Assembly (NCBI GenBank): GCA_011330685.1
Contig: DRPV01000249.1
Location: 1-52,593 of the forward strand
Source: Desulfobacterales bacterium
GTDB lineage: Bacteria; Desulfobacterota; Desulfobulbia; Desulfobulbales; VMSU01
DNA length: 52,593 nt
Direction: 5' to 3'
A model generated the notes under the pieces. That model ran no database searches, was not told the origin of the DNA, and was given only the letters and a program-made list of their open reading frames with translations. Both the position numbers and the translations under genes were made by a program. Shown piece by piece: positions 1-8,553 of this stretch. The number at the start of each line of letters is the position of its first letter. Position 1 is the first letter of the stretch.

Positions 1-605
1 GCCATTTTCAGGGCCTTGGCCGGGCAGTCGGCGGGGAGGTGCCAGCGCATACCGCAGTAAAAACAGGGACGGCCGCTGCCGGCTATGGGCAAAGAGCGGA
101 AGGCTAATATCTGGTGGGCGCTGATTTTGCCCTGCTCGGGGAAAATCAGCGCGGTGAGGCCGCTACCCTCATTTTTCAGCTTACAGGCCGGGAATTGCCG
201 GCGGGTAAGTAAGAGTTCAATTTGATTTTTCAGGGGTCTGGTGACGTAAATGATCTCTTGATTCAGGATATCCCAGTGCTCATCACCCGGAGTCAGCAGG
301 GCCGGCCGTGAATCCCGCGGGGTGACAAGGTGCATGATGCATTTGAGCGGTAGTGATTTGCCGCTTAATTTTTTATGGTCATGGCGTAATTTAACAAAGG
401 TGCCGAGGACGGCCTTCAGGGCGGCTGTGGGATTGGGAAAGGAAAAAAGGAGTAGTTCGGCAGAGGAATCAGAGGCCTCAAAGCCGCTTTCTTTGAGAAG
501 ATTATTGAGCTGGCGGCTAAAGGCGGGCCAGGCCCCGGCCAAAAGTTTGGCTCCCTGGTAGGGCAGGGGCATAATGGCGGCCAGGATGAGATTTTCTTGA
601 GCCAT
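1..605 (-). CDS. Protein with C-terminal CCHC zinc knuckle (3' end outside window)
   Basis: This minus-strand reading frame begins at the ATG at 605 and stays open to the window edge, so about 201 residues are visible and the C-terminus is missing. I do not recognise the first ~180 residues; they look like a compact alpha/beta domain without a signal peptide. Near the end is CFYCGMRWHLPADC, which fits the zinc-knuckle spacing C-x2-C-x4-H-x4-C with Gly after the second Cys, as in retroviral nucleocapsid and some RNA-binding proteins. The start lies 3 nt after the stop of the REC-TPR gene upstream, so the two are co-transcribed and probably translationally coupled. A role in nucleic-acid or protein binding downstream of that regulator is inference only. 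Confidence 0.7.
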   Translation of the reverse strand, partial: MAQENLILAAIMPLPYQGAKLLAGAWPAFSRQLNNLLKESGFEASDSSAELLLFSFPNPTAALKAVLGTFVKLRHDHKKLSGKSLPLKCIMHLVTPRDSRPALLTPGDEHWDILNQEIIYVTRPLKNQIELLLTRRQFPACKLKNEGSGLTALIFPEQGKISAHQILAFRSLPIAGSGRPCFYCGMRWHLPADCPAKALKM

Positions 606-608
606 GGC

Positions 609-1766
609 TTAACACTGATCCAATATTTCCTGGGCCTGTTTATTACCCGGATCAATTCTAACGGCCTTGGAGGCCCATTTATCGGCCCGCATCCGCATTT
701 TGAGTTTAAGATAGCACTCGGCGAGATTAAGGAGGACGTTGATATCCATGGGAAAGCGCTGCTGCACCTTTTCAAGCAGGGCTGCCGCCTCCTGGCAGGC
801 ACCTTTCCGCAGCAGGGCCAGGCCCAGCTTTTTTTGCAGATAATCACGCTCAGGTGCCGCCTCCAGCACCTTCCGGCAGCAGAAAACCGCCAGTTTGAAA
901 AGGCCGTGCTCCATGGCAAGATCCACGGTCTCTTCATGGAGATCAAGGTTATCCGGATTATTACGGAGCATGGATTTTAATATCTTCTCCGCCTCCTTGG
1001 CCCGTTTATGTTTTAAAAGGAGTGCCGCCACCTTAAAGGCCCGTTCCGCGTTTCTCGGGCTTAGATCCAGGGCCTTGGTAAAATATTTAATGGCCTTGTC
1101 CGTCTCCCCCTGTTTCAGATAAATCTGGCCGAGGTAATGATAAGATGGAACCTCCAAGCGATTCAGGCTGATGGCCTGTTCAAAGGCCTCAACAGCCCCT
1201 TGCAGATCATTCTTTTTTAAAAATAAGCGTCCTATTTCCCGCCAGGGCCGGGAGGAGTGCTTACTCAGGTCAGCGGCTCGGCGCAGGCATTCAATGGCAT
1301 TATCAAACTGGCCCTTGGCCCGCCATTTCTCGGCCTTGCGCAACAGTACGGCCTGGGGGCTGGGATTATCCACCCGTTTCAGCAGTTCCAGGATTTTCTG
1401 TTCCAGGGTGGCGGTTACAAATGGTTTGGTGAGATAGGCATCCACATCCTGTTCGGCGGCTTCGGCGACAATACTCTGATTGGCCTCGGCGGTTATCATC
1501 AAAAAGGGGGTATCTTTGAACTTTTTATTGCCGCGCAGCTTATTCAGTAGTTCGGTGCCGTTCATCCTGGGCATCTGCCAGTCGGAGATAACGAATTTTA
1601 TGGCGCAGTGTTCGGTGTTTAAAATTTCCCAGGCCTCAAGGCCGTCCGCCGCCTCATAATATTTACGGCCGAATTTGATTAATTTCAGCATGGCCCGAAT
1701 GGAACGTCGCATGTTATCCAGGTCATCAACGATGAGAAAATTAATTTGAGATGGATCTATAGTCAT
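609..1766 (-). CDS. Response regulator: CheY-like receiver fused to TPR repeats
   Basis: A 385-residue protein. Residues ~8-125 form a receiver domain: the acidic pair in FLIVDD, the phospho-acceptor Asp in FVISDWQMPRMNG, the conserved Thr in MITAEA and the Lys in LTKPF are all present. Residues ~140-380 are a run of TPR-type helical repeats with the usual W/G/Y/A/P pattern. There is no DNA-binding or enzymatic output domain, so it probably signals through protein contacts made by the TPR part. It lies 32 nt downstream of a histidine kinase, which is its likely partner, and 3 nt upstream of the zinc-knuckle gene. The five-gene run begins with guaB. Confidence 0.88.
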   Translation of the reverse strand: MTIDPSQINFLIVDDLDNMRRSIRAMLKLIKFGRKYYEAADGLEAWEILNTEHCAIKFVISDWQMPRMNGTELLNKLRGNKKFKDTPFLMITAEANQSIVAEAAEQDVDAYLTKPFVTATLEQKILELLKRVDNPSPQAVLLRKAEKWRAKGQFDNAIECLRRAADLSKHSSRPWREIGRLFLKKNDLQGAVEAFEQAISLNRLEVPSYHYLGQIYLKQGETDKAIKYFTKALDLSPRNAERAFKVAALLLKHKRAKEAEKILKSMLRNNPDNLDLHEETVDLAMEHGLFKLAVFCCRKVLEAAPERDYLQKKLGLALLRKGACQEAAALLEKVQQRFPMDINVLLNLAECYLKLKMRMRADKWASKAVRIDPGNKQAQEILDQC

Positions 1767-1798
1767 GGGGATAAGTTCCTGCTCTTACGGAATAATAG

Positions 1799-3067
1799 TT
1801 ACAGGCGCAGAAGAAAATAAAATCGGCAGCCCTCGCCGGGCTTGCTGGTGACCGCAATTTTACCCTTATGAACTTCAACGGCCAGCCGGCAGAAATACAG
1901 GCCCAGGCCGGTACCCACCAGGGCGTCCTGTTTGTCGGAGAGGCGGGAGTATTTTTCAAAAATTTTATCCTGCCTGTCCTCCGCCAGCCCTGGTCCTTGA
2001 TCCTGGACAAAAAATTCCACCTCCCCGTCGGCGCGAAGATAATTACAACCGGCGGTAATCTTGGTGCCTGGGGTGGTGTAACCCAGGGCGTTGGTCAATA
2101 AATTCTGCAAGACCCTTAAGATCAGGATTCGATCAACATAGACCATGGGCAATTCCTCGGCCGCTGTCAGTATCAATTCCACATTCTTAATCCGGGCCAG
2201 ACCGCGCAGGGCGCTCAGGGCCTCCTCAAGAAGCGCTTTGGGGTGAACCTCCTCCGGGCAGGGAACTAATTTGCCGTCTTCCAGCTTATTGATGGCCACC
2301 AGATTATTTGCCATGCGAACGGCACGGTCACAGCTCATCTGGGCGGCGGCCAGAAATTCACGATTCTCTTCGCTTATAGAGTAAGACATAATATCCAGAT
2401 TAGCCACCACCTCGGCCAGTGGTGCCTTTAGATCATGGATCAGCATCTTATATAACTCGTCCCGCAGGGACTCCTGCCGTTTCAACTCCCTGTTTTTCTG
2501 ACGCAGGGTGTCTTTTTGACGCTGCAACTGCTGGTGGAGACGTTGCTGAACCAGGGTGGAGATAATCATACTGCTGAAATCAAGGAGATAGGTGATATCT
2601 TCCTGCAGCAGGTCTTTGTCACCCAGCTTATCGGTAATGTTAATTACGCCTAATAACTGATCGTCCTGAAAGATCGGCAGGGAGAGCAGGGCATTTTTTT
2701 TATAATGCTGATTGCGCTGTCGTCTATTATTAAAGCGGGGATCAGCGGAGATGTCGGGGATAAAGAGCGGGGCCGCCGTTTTGGCCGCCAGGGCGGCAAT
2801 GGATTCGTCGTCTAAGGCCTGTTTTTTACCAATTATTTCCCGGCGGCTGGCCGTGGCTACTACGAGCTTACGCCCCTCAAGAACCATGATTGAGCCCTGT
2901 TCCACCCCCATATAGTCCAAGAGTATCTGCAGGATATCATCTAAGCGCTTATTAAAATCCCCCCCCTTCTGGTTAATGATTTTAATAATTTTAGAGATGT
3001 TTGCCAGCAGGCTGTTGGCCCGTTCCGCGGAGAGGAGGCGTGGTTCCGGAGGATTGTTGCTGTTCAT
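1799..3067 (-). CDS. GAF-domain sensor histidine kinase
   Basis: About 422 residues. After a short N-terminal helix comes a GAF-like sensor domain (~35-180), a coiled coil rich in Gln, Arg and Lys, then HisKA with the phospho-His in LIHDLKAPLAEV. The HATPase_c part shows an N box (LQNLLTNALGYT), a G1 box (VQDQGPGLAED) and a G2 box (GTGLGLYF). No transmembrane segment is seen, so the kinase should be cytoplasmic and sense a soluble ligand or redox state. I chose the ATG at 3067 because GGGAG precedes it by 5 nt. An in-frame ATG at 3079 would overlap guaA. It follows the guaA stop by 2 nt and precedes the receiver-TPR gene. Confidence 0.9.
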   Translation of the reverse strand: MNSNNPPEPRLLSAERANSLLANISKIIKIINQKGGDFNKRLDDILQILLDYMGVEQGSIMVLEGRKLVVATASRREIIGKKQALDDESIAALAAKTAAPLFIPDISADPRFNNRRQRNQHYKKNALLSLPIFQDDQLLGVINITDKLGDKDLLQEDITYLLDFSSMIISTLVQQRLHQQLQRQKDTLRQKNRELKRQESLRDELYKMLIHDLKAPLAEVVANLDIMSYSISEENREFLAAAQMSCDRAVRMANNLVAINKLEDGKLVPCPEEVHPKALLEEALSALRGLARIKNVELILTAAEELPMVYVDRILILRVLQNLLTNALGYTTPGTKITAGCNYLRADGEVEFFVQDQGPGLAEDRQDKIFEKYSRLSDKQDALVGTGLGLYFCRLAVEVHKGKIAVTSKPGEGCRFYFLLRL

Positions 3068-3069
3068 GG

Positions 3070-4617
3070 TTACTCCCATTCAATAGTGCCCGGCGGTTTG
3101 GAAGAGATATCAAAAACGACCCTGTTGACCCCCCGCACTTCATTAATAATCCGGTTGGACATGCGGCCTAATAAATCATAGGGCAGTCTCGACCAGTCAG
3201 CGGTCATGGCGTCTAAGCTGTCCACGCAGCGCAGGGCCACCACGTGCTCATAGGTTCGCTCATCCCCCATGACCCCCACCGTCTGGATGGGAAGCAGAAC
3301 GGCGAATGACTGCCAGGTTCGGCGGTATAATTCGGCCTTTTTCATCTCCTCAAGGACAATGGCGTCGGCCTGGCGCACGATCTCAAGGCGTTTGGGGGTG
3401 ATTTCGCCGATTATCCGAATCGCCAGGCCGGGGCCGGGAAAGGGCTGCCGGTAAACGGCCTCTTCGGGCAGACCAAGCTCCAGTCCGAGGAGCCGCACCT
3501 CGTCCTTGAACAGATCCCGCAGCGGTTCGATGAGATCAAGTTTCATGATCTCGGGCAGACCGCCGACATTATGATGCGATTTAATCACCGTGTCACCGAC
3601 AAAGGAGACACTCTCAATCACATCCGGGTAGAGAGTGCCCTGGGCGAGATATCTGGCATCCTTAATCTTGCCGGCCTCCCGCTCAAATATCTTGATAAAG
3701 CCGTGGCCGATGATTTTGCGTTTCTTTTCCGGATCACTTACCCCGGTGAGTTGATCGAGAAATTCATGGCGGGCGTCCACCTGGATGACATTTAGCCCGG
3801 TTTTTTCCCGGAAGAAACGCATGACGCTCTCCGTTTCTCCGGTTCGCATGAGGCCGTTATCGACATAGATGCAGGTCAGCTGGCTGCCAATGGCCCGATG
3901 AATAAGGGCTGCCACCACCGAGGAATCAACCCCGCCGCTCAGGGCGCAGATAACCTGATCGCGGCCCACTTTGTCCCGGATGGCGCTGATGTTGGAATCC
4001 ACAAAGCCCTGCATTGTCCATTTGGGTTGGCAGTGACACATGCCAAAGATAAAATTACGTAAGACATCGCTGCCGATGAGGGTGTGAGCCACCTCCGGAT
4101 GAAACTGAACCCCAGCCAGGGGTTTACTCTGGTGGCGGATAGCGGCGTTGGGCGAGTGCTCGCTCACCGCCGACACCATGAACCCGGCCGGCAGCTCTTC
4201 AATACGGTCGCCATGACTCATCCACACCTGGTTGGCAGCGGCGGGCTCCAGACCGGCAAAGAGTCCCTCGCTGTCTTTGATTATGAGCTCGGCCTTGCCG
4301 AATTCACGTTTTTGCGCCCTTTCCACCTGGCCGCCGCTCTGTATGGTCATCAATTGCGCCCCGTAACAGATGCCTAACACCGGAATATCAAGCTCGAATA
4401 TACCGGGATCGCTCTTGGGGGCATCCTCATCATAGACGCTCTTGGGGCCGCCGGAGAGGACTATTCCCTTAGGGGCCATGGCCTTGATCTTCTCAAGGCT
4501 TAAATAATAGGGGTGAACCTCACAATAGACCTTCTGCTCCCGAATCCGGCGGGCAATTAACTGGGTGGTCTGGGAACCAAAATCAAGAATTAATATCTTT
4601 TCTGTTTGAATATCCAT
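3070..4617 (-). CDS. guaA: GMP synthase (glutamine-hydrolysing)
   Basis: A full-length 515-residue GuaA that converts XMP to GMP using glutamine and ATP. The N-terminal class I glutamine amidotransferase has the nucleophile Cys in GICYGAQ and the His in VQFHPEV. The ATP pyrophosphatase domain has the P-loop [10 protein letters not shown], and the C-terminal dimerisation domain ends in the usual [10 protein letters not shown]. It lies 5 nt after guaB, as expected for a purine operon, and is followed after 2 nt by the histidine kinase gene. Confidence 0.98.
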   Translation of the reverse strand: MDIQTEKILILDFGSQTTQLIARRIREQKVYCEVHPYYLSLEKIKAMAPKGIVLSGGPKSVYDEDAPKSDPGIFELDIPVLGICYGAQLMTIQSGGQVERAQKREFGKAELIIKDSEGLFAGLEPAAANQVWMSHGDRIEELPAGFMVSAVSEHSPNAAIRHQSKPLAGVQFHPEVAHTLIGSDVLRNFIFGMCHCQPKWTMQGFVDSNISAIRDKVGRDQVICALSGGVDSSVVAALIHRAIGSQLTCIYVDNGLMRTGETESVMRFFREKTGLNVIQVDARHEFLDQLTGVSDPEKKRKIIGHGFIKIFEREAGKIKDARYLAQGTLYPDVIESVSFVGDTVIKSHHNVGGLPEIMKLDLIEPLRDLFKDEVRLLGLELGLPEEAVYRQPFPGPGLAIRIIGEITPKRLEIVRQADAIVLEEMKKAELYRRTWQSFAVLLPIQTVGVMGDERTYEHVVALRCVDSLDAMTADWSRLPYDLLGRMSNRIINEVRGVNRVVFDISSKPPGTIEWE

Positions 4618-4622
4618 AATAA

Positions 4623-6083
4623 TCAGCCTAAACGGTAATTAGGAGCCTCCTTGGTAATAATAACATCGTGAACGTGACTTTCCTTGAGCCCGGCAGCGGT
4701 AATCCGGACGAATTTTGCCCGCTGGCGCAGAGATTCAATATCCCTGGCCCCTACATAGCCCATACCTGAGCGCAGGCCGCCAAGCAGCTGGTAGATGGTG
4801 TCTGAAATCGGCCCCCGATAGGGTACTTTCCCTTCAATGCCCTCGGGAACCAGTTTGGCGGGATTCTCTACTTTATCCTGAAAATAGCGGTCGCTGCTGC
4901 CCTTTTTCATGGCCCCAAGAGAGCCCATCCCCCGATATCCCTTATAGGTACGGCCCTGATATAAAAAGGTCTCACCCGGTGCCTCATCGGTACCGGCAAA
5001 GAGACTGCCCACCATGATGACATGGGCTCCCATGCCGATGGCCTTGGTAATATCACCGGAAAATTTAATGCCGCCGTCGGCAATGACCGGGACATCGTAT
5101 TCAGCCGCCGCCTTGGCGCAGCGATAGATCGCGGTCATCTGCGGCACCCCGACTCCGGCCACAATCCTCGTGGTGCAGATTGACCCCGGCCCCACTCCGA
5201 TCTTGACACAGTCGGCTCCGGCCTTAATTAAATCGACCACCGCCTCCGGGGTGGCGATATTGCCGGCCACTACTTGGAGGGTGGGGAAATTGTCCTTTAA
5301 TCTCTTTAAGGCGTTGATAATATTTTTGGAATGGCCATGGGCGGAATCGAGAACTACAATATCCACCCCGGCCTTAATCAGGCCATCCAGGGATTCGGGC
5401 GGGGTGTCAACCCCGATAGCCGCGCCCACCAGCAGGCGGCCCAGGCCGTCTTTGGCGGCATGGGGGTAGCGTTTGATCTTTTCCAGATCCTTGGTGGTAA
5501 TGAGACCGGTGAGGTTGCCTTCATCGTCCACCACCAGCAGTTTCTCAATGCGGTGTTCGTGGAGCATGGCCTTGGACTGTTCCAGGGTAATGCCAATCTT
5601 GGCGGTTACCAGATTTTTACTGGTCATGACGTCGCGTACCCGGAGCAGGGGGTCGGAGACAAAGCGCAGGTCACGGTTGGTGACGATTCCCGCCAGCTTC
5701 TTGCCCCGCCGCACCGGTACCCCGGAGATATGAAAACGCTGCATAATGGCCTGGACATCGGCCACCGTGGCCTCTTCCTCCACGGTAATTGGATCAACAA
5801 TCATGCCGGATTCTGATTTTTTGACTCTTTGCACCTCCAGAATTTGATTGTCAATCCCCATGTTTTTATGAATAATGCCCATGCCGCCTTCCCGGGCCAT
5901 GCTGATGGCCGTCCGGTGTTCGGTGACGCTGTCCATGGCGGCACTGATGAGGGGAATCTGTAAATTAATGGTCTTGGTCAATCTGGTACCAAGTTCTACC
6001 TCGGCGGGCAGGACATCGGAGGCCTGTGGAACCAGCAGCAGGTCGTCAAAGGTATAGGCATCAAGTATAATTTTATCTTGCAT
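4623..6083 (-). CDS. guaB: Inosine-5'-monophosphate dehydrogenase
   Basis: A 486-residue IMP dehydrogenase carrying out the rate-limiting IMP to XMP step in the cytoplasm. The catalytic loop [15 protein letters not shown] contains the active-site Cys. Two CBS domains interrupt the TIM barrel at about residues 95-205, including [12 protein letters not shown] and [10 protein letters not shown]. The C-terminal flap has the usual [10 protein letters not shown] stretch. GGGAG precedes the ATG by about 8 nt. It is the first gene of the run guaB-guaA-kinase-regulator-zinc knuckle. Confidence 0.98.
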   Translation of the reverse strand: MQDKIILDAYTFDDLLLVPQASDVLPAEVELGTRLTKTINLQIPLISAAMDSVTEHRTAISMAREGGMGIIHKNMGIDNQILEVQRVKKSESGMIVDPITVEEEATVADVQAIMQRFHISGVPVRRGKKLAGIVTNRDLRFVSDPLLRVRDVMTSKNLVTAKIGITLEQSKAMLHEHRIEKLLVVDDEGNLTGLITTKDLEKIKRYPHAAKDGLGRLLVGAAIGVDTPPESLDGLIKAGVDIVVLDSAHGHSKNIINALKRLKDNFPTLQVVAGNIATPEAVVDLIKAGADCVKIGVGPGSICTTRIVAGVGVPQMTAIYRCAKAAAEYDVPVIADGGIKFSGDITKAIGMGAHVIMVGSLFAGTDEAPGETFLYQGRTYKGYRGMGSLGAMKKGSSDRYFQDKVENPAKLVPEGIEGKVPYRGPISDTIYQLLGGLRSGMGYVGARDIESLRQRAKFVRITAAGLKESHVHDVIITKEAPNYRLG

Positions 6084-6206
6084 CGCAAAGGGCTCCCAGG
6101 GAAGAAATTATGGTAGTTGGTTGGTAACTGTTACAGGTAATCTTTTATTTTAAGTTATTTTCATAAATAACAAAATGATAAAAACGGTGGTTTTGTAAAA
6201 ATTATA

Positions 6207-6348
6207 GCGATCAATTAACCACACATGGGTTCATATGACCCCATAATTGTAAGCGGTTCTTTGCCGCCCTGCGCACGTTCCAAGCCTTCGATTATACATC
6301 GGTATATCGAAGGATTGGAATGTGTGCAGGGCGGTGTTCATGGAGCGG
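6207..6348. repeat. Family B palindromic element, copy B1 (alpha module plus long hairpin)
   Basis: 6207-6245 carries the alpha module (GCGATCAATTAACC, then TTCATATGACCCCA), also found at 15823-15863 and, reversed, at 49831-49866. 6249-6348 is a large imperfect palindrome that starts GTAAGCGG. Its inner arms are GCCGCCCTGCGCAC and GTGTGCAGGGCGG, continuing through CCTTCGAT and ATCGAAGG to a short loop near 6290-6300. The right end holds TTCATGGAGCG. It lies between guaB and ppx, and the right arm contains the ppx stop codon. The rest of the guaB-ppx gap (6084-6206) is AT-rich and probably holds the guaB promoter, but I could not place a convincing -35. Confidence 0.75.
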
Positions 6349-7303
6349 CGGGGCCGTTATTCCCGTGCCGCAGGACAATTCCCTCTAAAAAACCGCTGGT
6401 ACTGACGGTCAGCTCCCGGCCGGTAATGTTAATAATGGTCTGGAGCAGTATCAGGCCCGCCGGAATGATTGCCCCCCTTGTCTTCAGGCCCGGTATGGAG
6501 CGCAACGCTTCGGGGGGTAGAGCGCTTAAGCGGGCCAGAATCTCATCTAATCCGGTTCCGGTTAATCTGCTGCCCTGAATCAGTCCGGCCTCATAATTCC
6601 GCAACCCCAGGGAGAGCATGGCCAGGGCGTTAGCGGTACCACCGGAGGCCGTGAGACGTACTTTACGCAGCCCGGCCGGGATCAGCTCATTGAATACGGG
6701 TTTAATCTGTTCCCTGAGGAAGATTTTCATCTGAGCCTGGGCCGGGGGGGTGATTCCGGCCTTGAAAAATCGTTCCGTTAAATTGACTGCCCCCATGGGC
6801 AGGCTGCGGATGAGCGGTTTTTGCTGGTGGCGGGCCAGGATTATTTCGGTGCTGCCGCCCCCGGCATCGACTAAAAGCAGAGGGCTGCGGCTCTTTTTTT
6901 GTCCGGCCTGACAACCGAGAAGGGTATATGCCGCCTCCTGTTCCGGGCTGAGAATTTCAACGCGGCAGGCTAAAATCTCTTCGACCTCCCGGATAAATTC
7001 CTGTCTGTCCGCCGCCTGCCGCAGGGCCTGGGTAGCACAGGCCCGTAGGGGCATAGGCGGCAGCTCACGCAATTGTCCGGCAAATACCCGGCAGGCGGCA
7101 AGTCCACGCTCACGGGCCGCCGCGTTTAACCTGCCCGTGGCACTTAACTTCTCGCCAAGGCGGGTTTGGCGGCAGGTATCAAGCAGAATTCGCTCCGGAG
7201 GTTCCGGCGGCCATTGTACCGGCCGACCGCTCACCGCCAGCAGGCGAAAACTGTTGCTGCCGAGATCAAGGGCGGCAAAATTTGTATATTTGGGGGCTGG
7301 CAC
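6338..7303 (-). CDS. ppx: Ppx/GppA family phosphatase (exopolyphosphatase or pppGpp phosphohydrolase)
   Basis: A 321-residue protein of the actin-like ASKHA fold, the short two-domain form of the family. Phosphate-binding motif 1 is LDLGSNSFRLL and motif 2 is DAGGGSTEII; TASGGTANALAML is the third glycine-rich stretch. It hydrolyses polyphosphate or pppGpp; sequence alone does not separate these. The final codons (Ala-Pro-stop, GCT CCA TGA) lie in the right arm of repeat B1. The same ending occurs in the penicillin-binding protein at 49808, which also ends in a B repeat. Confidence 0.9.
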   Translation of the reverse strand: MPAPKYTNFAALDLGSNSFRLLAVSGRPVQWPPEPPERILLDTCRQTRLGEKLSATGRLNAAARERGLAACRVFAGQLRELPPMPLRACATQALRQAADRQEFIREVEEILACRVEILSPEQEAAYTLLGCQAGQKKSRSPLLLVDAGGGSTEIILARHQQKPLIRSLPMGAVNLTERFFKAGITPPAQAQMKIFLREQIKPVFNELIPAGLRKVRLTASGGTANALAMLSLGLRNYEAGLIQGSRLTGTGLDEILARLSALPPEALRSIPGLKTRGAIIPAGLILLQTIINITGRELTVSTSGFLEGIVLRHGNNGPAAP

Positions 7304-7390
7304 GATGTCGTGTTATACCCTCCGCTTTGTATCTCGAGAGACCGGTAAAATCAGTACGGGTAATCAGCGGGGGAATTCTTTATTCTTTAC

Positions 7391-7419
7391 TTGACAAGTA
7401 TAGCCATTCGGCGCAATAT
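7391..7419 (+). promoter_or_regulatory. Possible sigma-70 promoter of yciO
   Basis: A perfect -35 (TTGACA, 7391-7396) is followed after 17 nt by a weak -10, CAATAT (7414-7419). The predicted transcription start falls at about the yciO ATG (7426), and no Shine-Dalgarno sequence is visible, so a leaderless transcript is possible. The -10 match is poor, so confidence is low. Confidence 0.35.
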
Positions 7420-7425
7420 CGTCCA

Positions 7426-8031
7426 ATGCTTAACATCAACCCCGACAATCCACAAGTCAGACTTATAGCGCAGGTGGCAGACAGGCTGCGTCACGGTGAT
7501 ATTATCTGTTATCCAACTGATACCATTTATGGGATCGGGTGTGATATATTCAACCAGAAGGCAGTGAAAAGGATTCATCAATTAAAGCGGCGGCCCACCC
7601 ATAAACCATTCAGTTTCATGTGCAGCAGCCTGAAGAATGTAAGTCAATACTGTCACATTTCAAACCAGGCCTATCGCTTAATGAAACGGCATCTGCCCGG
7701 AGCCTACACCTTTATCCTGCCCACCATGAAAATAGTACCCAGGATTATGACCAGTAAGCAGAAGACGGTGGGAATCAGGGTGCCGGATAATAATATATGC
7801 CTGGCTCTTGTGGAGGCCCTCGGTAATCCGATTCTGACCACCTCCGCCATCCTCAAGGATGATGAAATGCCGGCTGGTGAGGCCTATGAACTTGAAGAAA
7901 GGCTGGCCAACGTGGTTGATCTGATAATTGACGGCGGCCCGATATATCCGGAGCCGTCAACTGTTATCTCCTTGACTGGCGCGGAACCGGTAATTTTGCG
8001 AGAGGGAAAGGGAGACAGTGGATCATTTTGA
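7426..8031 (+). CDS. yciO: YciO-type member of the Sua5/YciO/YrdC family
   Basis: About 201 residues starting MLNINPDNPQ, which matches the N-terminus of E. coli YciO as I recall it. This supports the ATG at 7426 over the upstream in-frame start at 7282, which would overlap ppx. The YrdC-type nucleotide-binding core is seen as CYPTDTIYGIGCD, with TFILPTMK, VGIRVPD and STVISLTG downstream. Close relatives (TsaC/Sua5) make threonylcarbamoyl-AMP for tRNA t6A. YciO has the same fold and its role is less clear. It is transcribed divergently from ppx and converges on ihfB across repeat A1. Confidence 0.88.
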   Translation: MLNINPDNPQVRLIAQVADRLRHGDIICYPTDTIYGIGCDIFNQKAVKRIHQLKRRPTHKPFSFMCSSLKNVSQYCHISNQAYRLMKRHLPGAYTFILPTMKIVPRIMTSKQKTVGIRVPDNNICLALVEALGNPILTTSAILKDDEMPAGEAYELEERLANVVDLIIDGGPIYPEPSTVISLTGAEPVILREGKGDSGSF

Positions 8032-8042
8032 CGGCGACGGCC

Positions 8043-8195
8043 GTAACCGTTCAGCAGAGGCGATAAATTACCCTCAACTCGTAAACTGTAACCGTTCAGA
8101 TGTGCCCCAGGTTCGTTCGTTTCGGCCTCCGAAGCGTACCTTTTGTACGTGAGGGGGGCGAAACGGACGAAGATGGGGTGCAGGTGAACGGTTAC
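8043..8195. repeat. Family A palindromic element, copy A1
   Basis: GTAACCGTTCAG at 8043 begins a ~45 nt prefix containing AAATTACCCTCAACTCGTA. A second GTAACCGTTCAG at 8088 starts a 108 nt imperfect hairpin that ends TGAACGGTTAC at 8195. Inner arms pair GCCCCA and TTCGTTTCG with CGAAACGGACGAA and TGGGGTGC. By eye it is almost identical to 18108-18265, with diverged copies at 35878-36045 and 37131-37283. It fills the convergent gap between yciO and ihfB (8032-8263); nothing else is seen in that gap. Confidence 0.85.
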
Positions 8196-8263
8196 CGACG
8201 GCCGGCCACCATCGGTGGTGTGATTAACTGTGATCGCTAATGCCGGAGATAACAAGAAGGAAG

Positions 8264-8548
8264 TTAATTACCCTTTATCAATGGTTCTTTAAGTGATTTA
8301 CTCATGGTAAAATGAATTGATTTACGGGCAGGGATATGCATCATTTCCCCGGTTTTGGGATTAGGTACTGATTTCGCGCGGCGCTCACGTACGCTTAAAC
8401 TGCCAAAGCCTCTTATTTCAACCCGCTGGCCGTTCTTTAATCCTTCAATGAGGGTTGTTATGATAATATTTACCGCTCGTGAAGCATCCTGCTTCATTAA
8501 ATATGGTATATTATCCACTAAATAATTAATAATATCTTTTTTCAGCAT
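8264..8548 (-). CDS. ihfB: Integration host factor beta-like (HU/IHF family) DNA-binding protein
   Basis: About 94 residues from the ATG at 8548. The dimeric HU/IHF fold is clear: MLKKDIINYL at the N-terminus, VEIRGFGSLSVRERRA leading into the DNA-binding arm, and VPNPKTGE at the arm tip carrying the intercalating Pro. IRGFGS and the genomic order rpsA-sppA-ihfB favour the IHF beta subunit over HU. An upstream in-frame ATG at 8593, with GGGGAG 6 nt before it, would add 15 residues inside sppA, so the start is not settled. IHF bends DNA and commonly assists sigma-54 promoters. Confidence 0.88.
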   Translation of the reverse strand: MLKKDIINYLVDNIPYLMKQDASRAVNIIITTLIEGLKNGQRVEIRGFGSLSVRERRAKSVPNPKTGEMMHIPARKSIHFTMSKSLKEPLIKGN

Positions 8549-8553
8549 GGTGG

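Noticed and set aside
416-946. 176-codon minus-strand open frame across the end of the REC-TPR gene and the zinc-knuckle gene
   Set aside because: It is a different frame of two genes with clear domains, has an unlikely Trp- and Pro-rich composition and no ribosome site.
7282-7425. Upstream 48-codon extension of yciO
   Set aside because: It overlaps ppx on the other strand and has no similarity to YciO N-termini, whereas MLNINPDNPQ matches them.
8043-8195. Family A elements as CRISPR repeats
   Set aside because: Copies are far apart, each is a single hairpin and there is no spacer array or cas gene.
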